A DNA stretch of 64,000 nt, from positions 186,001-250,000 of the forward strand of contig CAWEWH010000001.1 in the NCBI GenBank assembly GCA_963812775.1, written 5' to 3'. Of the stretch, positions 8,895 through 16,567 are shown in pieces. Source of the stretch: CAWEWH01 sp963812775 (GTDB lineage: Bacteria > Pseudomonadota > Alphaproteobacteria > Rhizobiales > Beijerinckiaceae). The notes beneath the pieces were generated by a model, which did no database searches, was not told the DNA's origin, and saw nothing but the letters and a program-made list of their open reading frames with translations. Numbering within the stretch: position 1 is the first letter of the stretch; each line of letters starts with the position of its first letter. Both the position numbers and the translations under genes were made by a program.

Positions 8895-9049
8895 CGGCGG
8901 CGTAGGTCCAAGGGACAGCAAATGGCGATCGAGGGCGCTCAGCGGACGACCGCAGCGCGGCCGGCACCCTGCCCTGCCGCGCTTGTGAACGCAAAAGCGA
9001 TCTGTTACACCGCGCCGGCTCTCAGGGCGGGATCGTGAGAGCCTTCCCA

Positions 9050-9134
9050 GCGGTCGTGGCGGAATTGGTAGACGCGCTAGCTTGAGGTGCTAGTTGGGCA
9101 ACCAGTGGAGGTTCGAGTCCTCTCGACCGCACCA
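9050..9134 (+). tRNA. tRNA-Leu (anticodon GAG)
   Basis: 85 bases including an encoded CCA. The acceptor stem is GCGGTCG/CGACCGC. The D-loop is GGCGGAATTGGTAGACG, and the anticodon stem-loop is CTAGC-TTGAGGT-GCTAG with GAG at 34-36 (reads CUC/CUU). The long class II variable arm TTGGGCAACCAGT and GGTTCGAGTCC as the T-arm confirm leucine. The 3' end is duplicated 4.3 kb downstream (13420-13443), marking it as an integration target. Confidence 0.97.
9111..9134 (+). repeat. attL-like site: 3' end of tRNA-Leu
   Basis: 24 bases from the T-loop to the terminal CCA of tRNA-Leu, identical to 13420-13443 in the same orientation. Flanking bases differ on both sides. Direct repeats of a tRNA 3' end are the classic trace of tyrosine-recombinase integration. 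Confidence 0.85.
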
Positions 9135-9272
9135 GCTCTTTTTGGCCCCAGCGCACAATTTGAAGCCGTGGACGCCCGCGGCGTCCCGCCTCGTCGCGCG
9201 GGCCCGCGCGCAAGCACGTAGACCCGAAGACGCGCAGTCGACGAGATAGCTGGTAATCATCGCCTGCCAGCC

Positions 9273-9545
9273 GTCCGCGGTTGGACGCGGTGGTCTCGGG
9301 TGCACTCAGGGTCGCTACCAAGGTGCGCAGGAAGTTGCGCTGCGCGGGCGGCATCGAGGTTGGGAAAGCGCTGCTGCGTAGGCCGGAGAAGTTGCGGGTC
9401 GACGAGCCGCGTGTGCCCAACCTTCGCGAGCCCGCCACACTGTGGATACGACCTGACCTCGTTGCGGAAGATCGAGTACCGAGGATGGACGCACGACAGA
9501 CTGTTGCGGCATCCATCGTTCAAGAGATTGCGCGAAGACAAGTGA
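9273..9545 (+). pseudogene. ATP-dependent DNA ligase C-terminal (OB-fold) remnant, copy 1
   Basis: Translated pieces read KLRCAGGIEVGKALL, then LWIRPDLVAE, then, after a one-base shift at about 9467, KIEYRGWT followed by LLRHPSFKRLREDK and a stop. This is the OB-fold end of LigD-type ATP-dependent DNA ligases (consensus around W-V-P-LVAE, WT, LRHPSF-GLREDK). The catalytic adenylation domain is absent. The same shift occurs in copy 2 (11700-11961), which is roughly 85-90% identical by eye. Confidence 0.75.
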
Positions 9546-9557
9546 GAAGGCGCTCGC

Positions 9558-9898
9558 GTGTGCGGTATCCTGCCGGGCGCGATAGCCATCCTCGAAACCA
9601 CATCGACGCGGCTAGTATTTAGGTCGGGCTCGACGACCCTTTCGTTCGACAAAACGACCGGCACGGCAACGCTACAACGCAAACTCCCAGTCTGGCAGCG
9701 AAAACCGATTGAGGCTCCTATCTCCGACGTAACTGATGCTACGGTCGATGCGGCGGTTGATCGGGCGTCTGGCATCGAGGTCTGTGACACGATGTGATCT
9801 TGCGGGCGGGTCAGGGCTGGGCATTACCAGCCGCGGACAAAAAGGAGGCGCAGGCCAACGCGACGGCAATACGTCATTTCCTCGGGCTTGCCGCATAG
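9558..9898 (+). pseudogene. Small conserved hypothetical protein, frameshifted
   Basis: The first part (RLVFRSGSTTLSFDKTTGTA, PVWQRKPIEAPISDVTDATV, stop at 9797) and a second part in another frame (RAGQGWALPAADKKEAQANA, RHFLGLAA, stop at 9896-9898) together resemble a small membrane-associated protein with a C-terminal AIRxFLGL tail. The two halves fit one gene with an indel near 9790. Function unknown. Confidence 0.45.
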
Positions 9899-9908
9899 CA
9901 GAGGGGGC

Positions 9909-10115
9909 GTGACCCACATCATCGCCATCGTACTTATGCTTACATGGGTCGCCGGCAACCTGTACCTCTGGCATGTGATCAGGTCGCAAGAGCTGTTGTT
10001 GGCGGCGTCTGCCGTGATGGCGGCGGTCTACGGCATCCCGTTCTGGCGTTACGCCACCGGCCAGGATCGCAGCCAGCGAGCTTCGCGCAAGGTGCCTGGG
10101 AAACCGCGCTGCTAA
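9909..10115 (+). CDS. Small membrane protein, two predicted segments
   Basis: About 68 aa from the GTG at 9909. An in-frame TTG at 9888 would overlap the previous frame. Two hydrophobic stretches (THIIAIVLMLTWVAGNLYLW, then ELLLAASAVMAAVYGIPFW) are followed by a basic tail (RYATGQDRSQRASRKVPGK). A purine-rich AGAGGGGG precedes the GTG closely. I do not recognise a family. It directly follows the broken gene at 9558-9898 and may have been its partner. Confidence 0.45.
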   Translation: MTHIIAIVLMLTWVAGNLYLWHVIRSQELLLAASAVMAAVYGIPFWRYATGQDRSQRASRKVPGKPRC

Positions 10116-10128
10116 GGCAATGAGCGCG

Positions 10129-10350
10129 TCACCACGCACGCACCAGCAGCTCGGGCAGCCTGGCGACGTTGGCGGCCGCGCGGCGCGCCTCGTCTCGTGT
10201 GAGCCGGTTCAAGATGCCCCGGCGGGTGTCCTCGTCCTCGAAGTAGTGATGGCTGATCGTGATGCCGTTGCCGGTCTTCACGACGAAGCACTCGTCCAGC
10301 TCCTCGACCACCCAGGGGCGTGGCAGCCGTCGCGTCTCAGGCATCGGCAT
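10129..10350 (-). CDS. Conserved hypothetical protein (73 aa)
   Basis: Short protein with a pattern seen in many rhizobial small hypotheticals: PRPWVVEELDECFVVKTGNG followed by DTRRGILNRLTRDEARRAAA and NVARLPELL. The C-terminal TRDEARR-AN-A-LPELL helix is the recognisable part. No function known. A 25-base piece of it, covering the TRDEARR codons, recurs at 13014-13038. Confidence 0.6.
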   Translation of the reverse strand: MPMPETRRLPRPWVVEELDECFVVKTGNGITISHHYFEDEDTRRGILNRLTRDEARRAAANVARLPELLVRAW

Positions 10351-10574
10351 TCCCGTTTGGCAGGCCCCACGACGCAGCAGCGCAAAACTGAGATTGGTTT
10401 TTGCGCAGCGTCAAGGAGATGCCTTGTCTGGTATCTGGGCAAGAGCGGAAAACATATGCTCGGCGCGAGCCCTTCGCATCTTGACCCAACTCGGACGTTA
10501 GTCGCGCAATAGGCAGTGCTTCCGATGCTCGTTATGAGCGGCTAAGATCACGCCTACTCAGCTTGGAGGTGGCG

Positions 10575-11557
10575 GTGCGCCGACGCGAATTTGTCACGCT
10601 AGTTGGCGGTGCGGCGACGTGGCCACTCTTGGCGCGGGCCCAGCCGGCGATGCCAGTGATCGGTGTGCTGCACAATGTATCTGCAGCGCAATGGACGGAT
10701 CGCATGGTCGGATTTCACCGGGGCCTAGGCGAGGCGGGCTTCGCAGAAGGCCGCAACGTGGCTATCGAATACCGTTGGGCGGAAGGTCATTCTCGAACGG
10801 CTGCCTGCAATGGCGGACGACCTCGTCAGCCACAAGGCCGCGGTCATCTGTGCAGGCGCGGGCGATGTCGCGATCCGAACAGCAATGGTGGCAACGAAGA
10901 CGATCCCGATTGTGTTCACGACCGCCTCAGATCCCGTTCGCGCTGGTTTCGTACAAAGCCTCGGTCATCCGGGAGGAAACGCAACAGGAGCCACTTTTAT
11001 GGGGGTCGAGCTTGTCGGCCAAGCGGGCTGAGCTTTTGCATGAGTTCCTGCCCGGCGCCACTCGGATCGCTCTGCTTGTAAATCCAAATAATCCCGCCCT
11101 CATGCAGGATAACATCCGGCTAACGGAAGCCGCGGTGCAACGCCTTGGGCTGGAAATGGTTATTGTCAGGGCTGGGATGGAGAGTGAAATTGAAAGCGCC
11201 CTTGTTGAGGCCGTGAAGCAGCGGGCCAATGCGTTGAGCATCGGCAACGATGCGTTCCTTAGTTCGCTGAGCCGGCAGGTAGCCCGATTCGCGCTCCGAC
11301 ATGCGATACCTACGATGTCGGAATCTCGCGACGGCGTCGCTGCTGGCTTGTTGATGAGCTACGGTCCTAATCAAGCGGAAACCTTTCGGCAGGCCGGCCT
11401 CTACGTAGGCCGCATCCTAAAGGGCGAAAAACCGGCTGACCTACCGGTCATACAACCCACCAATGTTGAGCTCTTCATCAATCTCACGACCGCGAAGGCC
11501 CTCGGTCTAACCGTACCGTCGGTGCTGCTTACGCGCGCCAGCGAGATGATTGAATAA
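10575..11557 (+). pseudogene. ABC transporter substrate-binding protein (PF04392 type), two frameshifts
   Basis: The N-terminus MRRREFVTLVGGAATWPLLA is the twin-arginine leader typical of this family. A GGAGGT ribosome site stands 4 bases before the GTG at 10575. Frame 1 covers VIGVLHN to EYRWAEG. A shift near 10790 leads to ERLPAMADDLVSHKAAVICA and VFTTASDPVRAGFVQSLGHP. A second shift near 11020 leads to KRAELLHEFLPGATRIALLV through SVLLTRASEMIE and the stop. The full family length (about 325 aa) is present, so decay is recent. Base composition looks lower in GC than the flanking chromosome. Confidence 0.8.
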
Positions 11558-11699
11558 AAGGCGGTTTGCTGCGCTGCATGAGTCTGGATCTGGCACGAAG
11601 GCGACCTCTCGCCCGGTCCCCTAGTCAGTCTATCGGGGGATAAGCGGACAATGAGCAAGCTGATCGACTTGGGATTTATAATGGAGGTTCGCGCCAACT
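11558..11699. other. Gap after the substrate-binding pseudogene
   Basis: About 140 bases with no recognisable gene, RNA or palindrome. Immediately after it the ligase duplication (copy 2) begins. Confidence 0.3.
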
Positions 11700-11961
11700 G
11701 TCCGCGGTTGGACGCGGTGGTCTCGGTGCACTCAGGGCGCCACCAAGGTGCGCAGGAAGTTGCGTTGCGCGGGCGGCATCGAGGTTGGGAGAGCGCTGCT
11801 GGAGGAGTTGCGAATCGACGAGTCGCCCGTGCCCAGCCTTCGCGAGCCCGCTACACTGTGGATACGACCTGACCTCGTTGCGAAAGATCGAGTACCGAGG
11901 ATGGACGCACGACAGGCTGTTGCGGCATCCATCGTTCAAGAGGTTGCGCGAAGACAAGTGA
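11700..11961 (+). pseudogene. ATP-dependent DNA ligase C-terminal (OB-fold) remnant, copy 2
   Basis: The homologous segment starts at gtccgcggttggacgcggtg, as copy 1 does, and ends at the same gacaagtgag. It reads KLRCAGGIEVGRALL, LWIRPDLVA, then in a shifted frame KIEYRGWT and LLRHPSFKRLREDK. It carries the same one-base frameshift as copy 1, so the duplication probably followed the inactivation. Copy 2 has a small internal deletion relative to copy 1 (LLEELRIDESPVPS against LLRRPEKLRVDEPRVPN). Confidence 0.75.
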
Positions 11962-12091
11962 GATGGCGTCTGCCACTTCGGCTGATGAGCCGAGCGGACA
12001 TCCGGTGCCCCGAAAGGCTCGGCATGTCATGCTGCAACCAGCCCCCTGAGAGGAATGTGCTATCATCTGGTCCCAAGGCTTCGGTGGCTAC

Positions 12092-12964
12092 ATGAGACGA
12101 CGGGACTTCATCGGCCTTCTTGACAGCGCCACGGCGGCCGCCCTGCTCGGCATCGCCCTGCTCGGCGCCGCGCCGATCCTGAGTGCGAGGGACGCCGGCG
12201 CCCAGGAACTGCCACAACCGCGCAAGGAGAACTACGAGGCCGCCCTCATCACCCGCCTCGCCTACGTCATCACCGGCGACAGCGAGATCGATTCCACGAG
12301 CCGCGCCGGCCTCCTCGGCCTGTCGCAGGCGCTCGCCTCGCGCTCGGCGCTCGAGCCCGGGGATCCGGTGGGCGTCGACCCGGGCCGCGATGAGCTTGCC
12401 TTCTACCCGCTTCTTTACTGGCCGGTGGTGGCCGGCAAGCCGTTGCCCACCGATGTGGCGCTGCGCCGCATCGACGCCTTCATGAAGGGCGGCGGCACGG
12501 TCATCTTCGACACCCGCGATGCCATCTCGTCGCGATCAGGCGCCACGAGCCCGGAGGGGCAGCAGCTCAGGCGCATGCTGGCCACCCTCGACATTCCGGA
12601 ACTGGAGCCGGTGCCGCGCGATCACGTTCTCACCAAGGCGTTCTTCATGGTCGAGACGTTCCCCGGCCGCTATGCCACCGGCCAGACCTGGGTCGAGGTG
12701 CTGCCTGCCGACGAGCAGGGCGAGCGGCGCCCGGCACGCGGCGGCGACGGCGTGTCGCCCATCATCATCACGTCCAACGATCTCGCCGCCGCCTGGGCGG
12801 TGGGGCGGCGCGGCGAGCCCTTGCTGCCGGTGGTCGGCGCCGATCCGCGCCAGCGCGAGATGTCCATTCGCGGCGGCATCAACATCGTCATGTACACGCT
12901 GACCGGCAGCTACAAGGCCGACTTGGTGCATGTGCCGGCGCTGCTCGAACGGCTCGGGCAATAG
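12092..12964 (+). CDS. DUF4159 domain protein with a foreign leader (chimeric)
   Basis: 290 aa. Residues from about 47 on match the C-terminal DUF4159 domain of large membrane proteins of roughly 900 aa in Hyphomicrobiales: LITRLAYVITGDSEIDSTSR, VGVDPGRDELAFYPLLYWPV, AFMKGGGTVIFDTRDA, GGINIVMYTLTGSYKADLVH, VPALLERLGQ. The first ~14 residues (MRRRDFIGLLDSATAA) instead look like the twin-arginine leader of a PF04392 binding protein. The junction is near 12135-12140. This appears to be a fusion that yields an exported, stand-alone DUF4159 domain. Whether it is expressed is unknown. Confidence 0.75.
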   Translation: MRRRDFIGLLDSATAAALLGIALLGAAPILSARDAGAQELPQPRKENYEAALITRLAYVITGDSEIDSTSRAGLLGLSQALASRSALEPGDPVGVDPGRDELAFYPLLYWPVVAGKPLPTDVALRRIDAFMKGGGTVIFDTRDAISSRSGATSPEGQQLRRMLATLDIPELEPVPRDHVLTKAFFMVETFPGRYATGQTWVEVLPADEQGERRPARGGDGVSPIIITSNDLAAAWAVGRRGEPLLPVVGADPRQREMSIRGGINIVMYTLTGSYKADLVHVPALLERLGQ

Positions 12965-13013
12965 ACAATGCTCAGCGTTGCGTTCTCCCCGCTCATCCCG
13001 GGCCGCCACCCGA

Positions 13014-13038
13014 CGCGCCTCGTCTCGTGTGAGCCGGT
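13014..13038 (-). repeat. 25-base fragment repeated from the gene at 10129-10350
   Basis: A 25-base stretch identical to 10184-10208 that encodes LTRDEARR on the minus strand. Surrounding sequence differs, so this is a short remnant of the same gene type or a recombination scar inside the island. Confidence 0.5.
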
Positions 13039-13119
13039 CGGGTCGCGCGCAGTTGCGTCTCTCTTCATGCCAAGCGATCATTCAGGGCGTACCCGCTGTG
13101 GTAGCGGCCTGGAGGCGAC

Positions 13120-13419
13120 ATGACTGCCTATCTCGTTGTAGAGCACACGATCACCGACCCCAGTAAGTTCGAGGAGTACCGAACTAAGGTAGGCCCGATG
13201 ATCGCCAAGCATGGCGGTCGTTATCTGACGAAGGGCGGCAGCCACAAGCTACTTGAGACGAGCCGGAAACCGCCGGATCGGGTCGTGATCATTGAGTTCC
13301 CGGACATCACCGCTCTGAACGAGTGGTACGGCTCCTCAGAGTACCAGCCCCTTATCGCCCTGAGGCAGTCAGCGGTGGACATGAGCAAAGAGACGCTCAT
13401 CACTCTCGAAGGGGCCTGA
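13120..13419 (+). CDS. DUF1330 family protein
   Basis: 99 aa, full length for DUF1330, a ferredoxin-like dimeric fold of unknown function. Typical motifs are MTAYLVVEHTITDPSKFEEY, HGGRYLTKGGSHKLLE, PPDRVVIIEFPDITALNEWY and SSEYQPLIALRQ. A GGAGG site precedes the ATG by about 5 bases. It is the only intact, well-formed gene at the island's right end. Its TGA (13417-13419) abuts the attR copy that begins at 13420. Confidence 0.88.
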   Translation: MTAYLVVEHTITDPSKFEEYRTKVGPMIAKHGGRYLTKGGSHKLLETSRKPPDRVVIIEFPDITALNEWYGSSEYQPLIALRQSAVDMSKETLITLEGA

Positions 13420-13443
13420 GTTCGAGTCCTCTCGACCGCACCA
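13420..13443 (+). repeat. attR-like site: copy of tRNA-Leu 3' end
   Basis: 24 bases identical to 9111-9134 (GTTCGAGTCC to the terminal ACCA). No tRNA body lies upstream of it. It marks the right limit of the island. Confidence 0.85.
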
Positions 13444-13619
13444 ACAACCCGTCAAGTCGGGCTCCCAGAACTATCGCCAGCCGCGCATGCGCGGCGTTCC
13501 TGCGCAGGCCCCTTTTTTCAACGCGCGTGGCGCGTGAGAAACGTCGGCCGAACCGACAAGTCGCCAGGCGAAGGACTGCGGCCGAGCATCGTGTGGATAC
13601 GTCCCTAAAGGAGGCCAAC

Positions 13620-14267
13620 GTGCATCCGCTGCTGAGCACATGGCGATTGAAGTCATATGTCGTGACCGCCGCCACGGGCGAGACGTCGACGCCATACGGC
13701 GAGCATCCCGTTGGATACCTGAGCTACTCCGCTGACGGGCGGATGCAGGCGATCGGGACCTCGCGTGGACGCAAACTGCCACGCGACCCCACTCCGACCG
13801 ACGAAGAGCGCGTGGCGCTTCACAGGATGATGTTCGCCTACGCCGGCACATACTCACTAGAGGCCGGCAAGGTCACGCATCATGTCGATATTTCCTGGAA
13901 CGAAGCCTGGAATGGCACCGATCAAGTGCGGTCCTATGAGATTAAAGAGAACACCCTCACCCTCACGTCCAGCGCCATTGACCCGACAAGTGGCACGGCG
14001 GCTCGGTACGTTGTGGTGTGGGAGAAGGTCACAAGTTCGCGCCGACGCGCCTTCTCTACACCGATCCGCGCTGTGCCCCTCGTCGACCTACACCGCCCGT
14101 CGCGCCACGCGCACGCCGAATCGAACGCTCCCTTCCCTCGCCTCGTGGACGGAACTTCTGCAACATCCGTCGTTCAAGGGGTTGCGGGAAGACAAGTGAA
14201 GCCCGTCACCGGCCTGACGCTGCGAGAAGCGCCAGGAGCCGTGGCGCCTCGTCGGGAGTCTCGATGA
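13620..14267 (+). CDS. Lipocalin-like domain protein with abnormal C-terminal tail
   Basis: The GTG at 13620 is preceded by AAAGGAGG at 5 bases, a strong start. Residues 1-140 match the lipocalin-like 5 family: LLSTWRLKSYVVTAATGE, YGEHPVGYLSYSADGRMQAI, YAGTYSLEAGKVTHHVDISW, TDQVRSYEIKENTLTLTSS, RYVVVWEKV. The family normally ends there. Here the frame continues about 75 residues through unrelated sequence that includes the third ligase tail (in another frame). The original stop was probably lost at a rearrangement joint near 14035. Confidence 0.75.
   Translation: MHPLLSTWRLKSYVVTAATGETSTPYGEHPVGYLSYSADGRMQAIGTSRGRKLPRDPTPTDEERVALHRMMFAYAGTYSLEAGKVTHHVDISWNEAWNGTDQVRSYEIKENTLTLTSSAIDPTSGTAARYVVVWEKVTSSRRRAFSTPIRAVPLVDLHRPSRHAHAESNAPFPRLVDGTSATSVVQGVAGRQVKPVTGLTLREAPGAVAPRRESR
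14146..14199 (+). pseudogene. DNA ligase C-terminal tail, third remnant
   Basis: In the frame ending at TGA 14197-14199 the sequence reads WTELLQHPSFKGLREDK. This matches the last 17 residues of the ligase OB domain seen at 9273-9545 and 11700-11961, but without the upstream WIRPDLVAE part. It sits inside the 3' extension of the lipocalin-like gene. Confidence 0.6.
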
Positions 14268-14958
14268 GTTTCGCCGCGAGCACATAGGGGCGCCAGGCCA
14301 GCACCTCGTCCGCGGTGCATCGACTCGCTCCGCAGTAAAGCTCGAGATAGGGCGCTGCCAGCGGCGCGGCGTGGACCTCGAGCAGCACGTGCGAGCGGCA
14401 CGCGTCAGCCGGGGCTGCGCCGCGGCAGGCGTCCGCCCAGTCGATCACGACCGGGCCATCGACGGGACCCAACACGTTCATGGGGTGGAAATCGAAATGG
14501 CAGAGCCTGTCACCATCCGGCATCTCATGCAACTCGGCGAGCAGGACCTGCTTACGCTCAGGCCCGAGCTGCGGGGCAAGGCCAATGTGACTTGCGAGGC
14601 GTTGCTTCAAGCCGGCAAAGAACGGCGCAGCGTTCTGCTGCAGGCGCGATTGCAGGTCGACAAGCGCCTCGAGGTGCCGAGGCACCAGCGCGGCATCTGC
14701 CAACATGCGCTGGGCGAAGGATGAACCCTCAACTCGATCGAAGACCACTCCCCAACGCTCCCCTTGGGTGATGATGCCGTGCACCGCCGGCACCGACAGT
14801 CCCATGGCCTCCACTGCCGCCTGGTTCGCCGCCTCGCGAAACGCCGCCCGCTTTGCCCAAGGGGCCTGCTTGAAAAGCTTCAGCACCTGGCCGTCCCTCC
14901 AAGCGAAAACCTCGGCGACGTTGCCGGAAGCGAGGAGCGAGCCGAGCGGGGACGTCAT
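14206..14958 (-). CDS. Aminoglycoside phosphotransferase (APH) family kinase
   Basis: 250 aa, protein-kinase-like fold. The N-lobe has GSLLASGNVAEVFAWRDGQV with the conserved lysine in LKLFKQ. The catalytic loop is LCHFDFHPMNVLG (H-D-N) and the metal-binding Asp is in VVIDWADACRG. The substrate may be a sugar, choline or an antibiotic; many chromosomal APH-like proteins are not resistance enzymes, and nothing here points to one. The ATG at 14958 is preferred over in-frame upstream starts because of AGAGGA and family alignment. Confidence 0.85.
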   Translation of the reverse strand: MTSPLGSLLASGNVAEVFAWRDGQVLKLFKQAPWAKRAAFREAANQAAVEAMGLSVPAVHGIITQGERWGVVFDRVEGSSFAQRMLADAALVPRHLEALVDLQSRLQQNAAPFFAGLKQRLASHIGLAPQLGPERKQVLLAELHEMPDGDRLCHFDFHPMNVLGPVDGPVVIDWADACRGAAPADACRSHVLLEVHAAPLAAPYLELYCGASRCTADEVLAWRPYVLAAKLIETPDEAPRLLALLAASGR

Positions 14959-15085
14959 GCGAAGGTCCTCTGCCACGCGGGACGTGAGCAAACCGAGCGG
15001 CGATCTCTCGCTGCCGAGCCGCCGACTGCCCCGGAATGACGACGCACTCAGAATAGGCCGCACGACGTAGGCACAGCAACACGGC

Positions 15086-16375
15086 CTACACCGCCCTTCG
15101 CGCTAGATCACCGGGCCGCTCCAACTCCTCGGCCTGGGCTGGCGGGGGCTCAGCGACGGCGCGCGGCTTGGCGTCGAGCAGAAACCACGTCGGCATCCGG
15201 CCCTTGCCTTTGACGTCGATCTCGCCGCGCGCTTCCAGCACGAAGCTATCCCGCAGGCGCTCGTAAGCTCTCCTGCGAGACCTGGATCTTGCCGGCCGCT
15301 CCCGTCGTCTCCATGCGGGCGGCCACATTCACCGCATCGCCCCACACGTCGTAGAAGAACTTTCGCGTGCCGACGACGCCGGCCACCACCGGCCCGCTGC
15401 TCATGCCCATGCGGATCGGCACGCGCCGGCCGCGCCCGTCGCGCCATTCCGTGGCGGCCTCGCGCATCTCAAGCGCCAGGACGGCGAGCGCCTCGGCATG
15501 GTCGGGCCGCGCCGTCGGCACGCCGCTCACCACCATGTAGGCGTCGCCCGTGGTCTTGATCTTCTCGAGCCCATGCCGCTCCACCAGCCGGTCGAAGTCC
15601 GAGAACACGCGGTTGAGGAACTGCACGAGCTCGGCCGGCGTCGTGTCGCTCGCCTGCGCCGTGAAGCCCGCCATGTCGGCGAACAGGATCGAGGCCTCGT
15701 CGTACCCGTCGGCGATGACGACGTTGCCGTCGCTCTTCAGTCGCGCCGCGATGGCGGACGGCAGGATGTTGTTGAGCAGCCGCTCCGACCGCTCATACTC
15801 GCGCTCGGCGGTGGCCTCGGCGCGCGCCGCCTCGCGCAGCGCGTAGGAGACGATCAGCAGCAGGATTCCGCAGCTGACGACGGCATTGCTGACAAGGCTC
15901 GCGACGAATCAGCGCCGCCGGCAGCAGTCCGGTGTCATAGGGCACCGTCAGCTGCAGGCCGACGATCAGGGCCGCCGCGACCGCCGCACAGGCCTATCGT
16001 AAGGGCGACATACTCGGCGCCGAGATACAAGCGCGGCGAGCGCCACGCCAACCAGGAAAGTAGAACTGAAGGCCAATGCCGGTGCCGAGCAAGCAAATGG
16101 AGGCGAGGATATCGGCATAGAGCAGGACGATGAAGGCGACCGGCCCAGCCAGACGGCCCAGGCGATGCAGCAGCGGAACACCCGCGTAAAGCAGCGCCGC
16201 GACCGCGTTTGCAACGCCAAGCCGCCAGAGCGGTGACGTCGAGGAAACTCACGGCGGCATAGAGCGCATGGGTGGCCGCGGCGATCCAGGTGGCAATGTT
16301 GAGAGTGCGCAGCCGCCGCGCCACGTTCTCAGGGTAGCGCTCGGTGCCGAAGCGGATGTCCGGAACAGGACGCAT
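15086..16375 (-). pseudogene. Membrane adenylate/guanylate cyclase, multiply frameshifted
   Basis: The N-terminus MRPVPDIRFGTERYPENVAR leads into several hydrophobic segments (LWRLGVANAVAALLYAGVPL, then ADILASICLLGTGIGLQFY, then ALVLGAEYVALTIG). A coiled linker (AARAEATAEREYERSERLLN) and a class III cyclase domain follow (ASILFADMAGFTA, KIKTTGDAYMVVSGVP, RMGMSSGPVVAGVVGTRKFF, WGDAVNVAARMET). Keeping this reading needs shifts near 15265, 15908, 15975-16025, 16070 and 16225. With so many indels it is very likely a true pseudogene. Confidence 0.8.
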
Positions 16376-16567
16376 CGCGTCTTCGATCCCCCCAGAATTC
16401 CCAAGAATTCCCCAAGACGGGCGGGTCTCGCCGGCCTCCCATCTCGTCCATCGTAGCACGGGGCGGCGGCGCTCAACGAGCCTGCGATGGCTCGTCGCGG
16501 ACAGGTCGGAGGGTTAGAGCACGAGGGCCCGTTCCATGTCTTCGCTAGGCTGACGAAAATCGCTGCG

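Larger units (their letters stand above)
9135..13443. mobile_element. Decayed genomic island integrated at tRNA-Leu
   Basis: A 4.3-kb segment bounded by the tRNA-Leu 3' end and its 24-base direct copy. It contains duplicated ligase tails, a frameshifted small gene, a twice-frameshifted substrate-binding protein, a chimeric DUF4159 gene and a DUF1330 gene. Base composition of 9.5-11.7 kb looks lower in GC than the surrounding genes. No integrase, excisionase or origin is visible, so it is probably a remnant left after internal deletions. A third ligase tail at 14146-14199 lies just outside the right boundary. Confidence 0.65.

Noticed and set aside
8023..8988. Open frame of over 300 codons running through the composite repeat
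   Set aside because: Its translation is low-complexity, crosses an inverted repeat, and lacks a ribosome site or any similarity.
14960..15085. Upstream in-frame extension of the phosphotransferase gene to 15063
   Set aside because: The added 35 residues match no family member and contain a low-complexity RSPLGLLTS / TSPLGSLLAS echo; ATG 14958 with AGAGGA is better.
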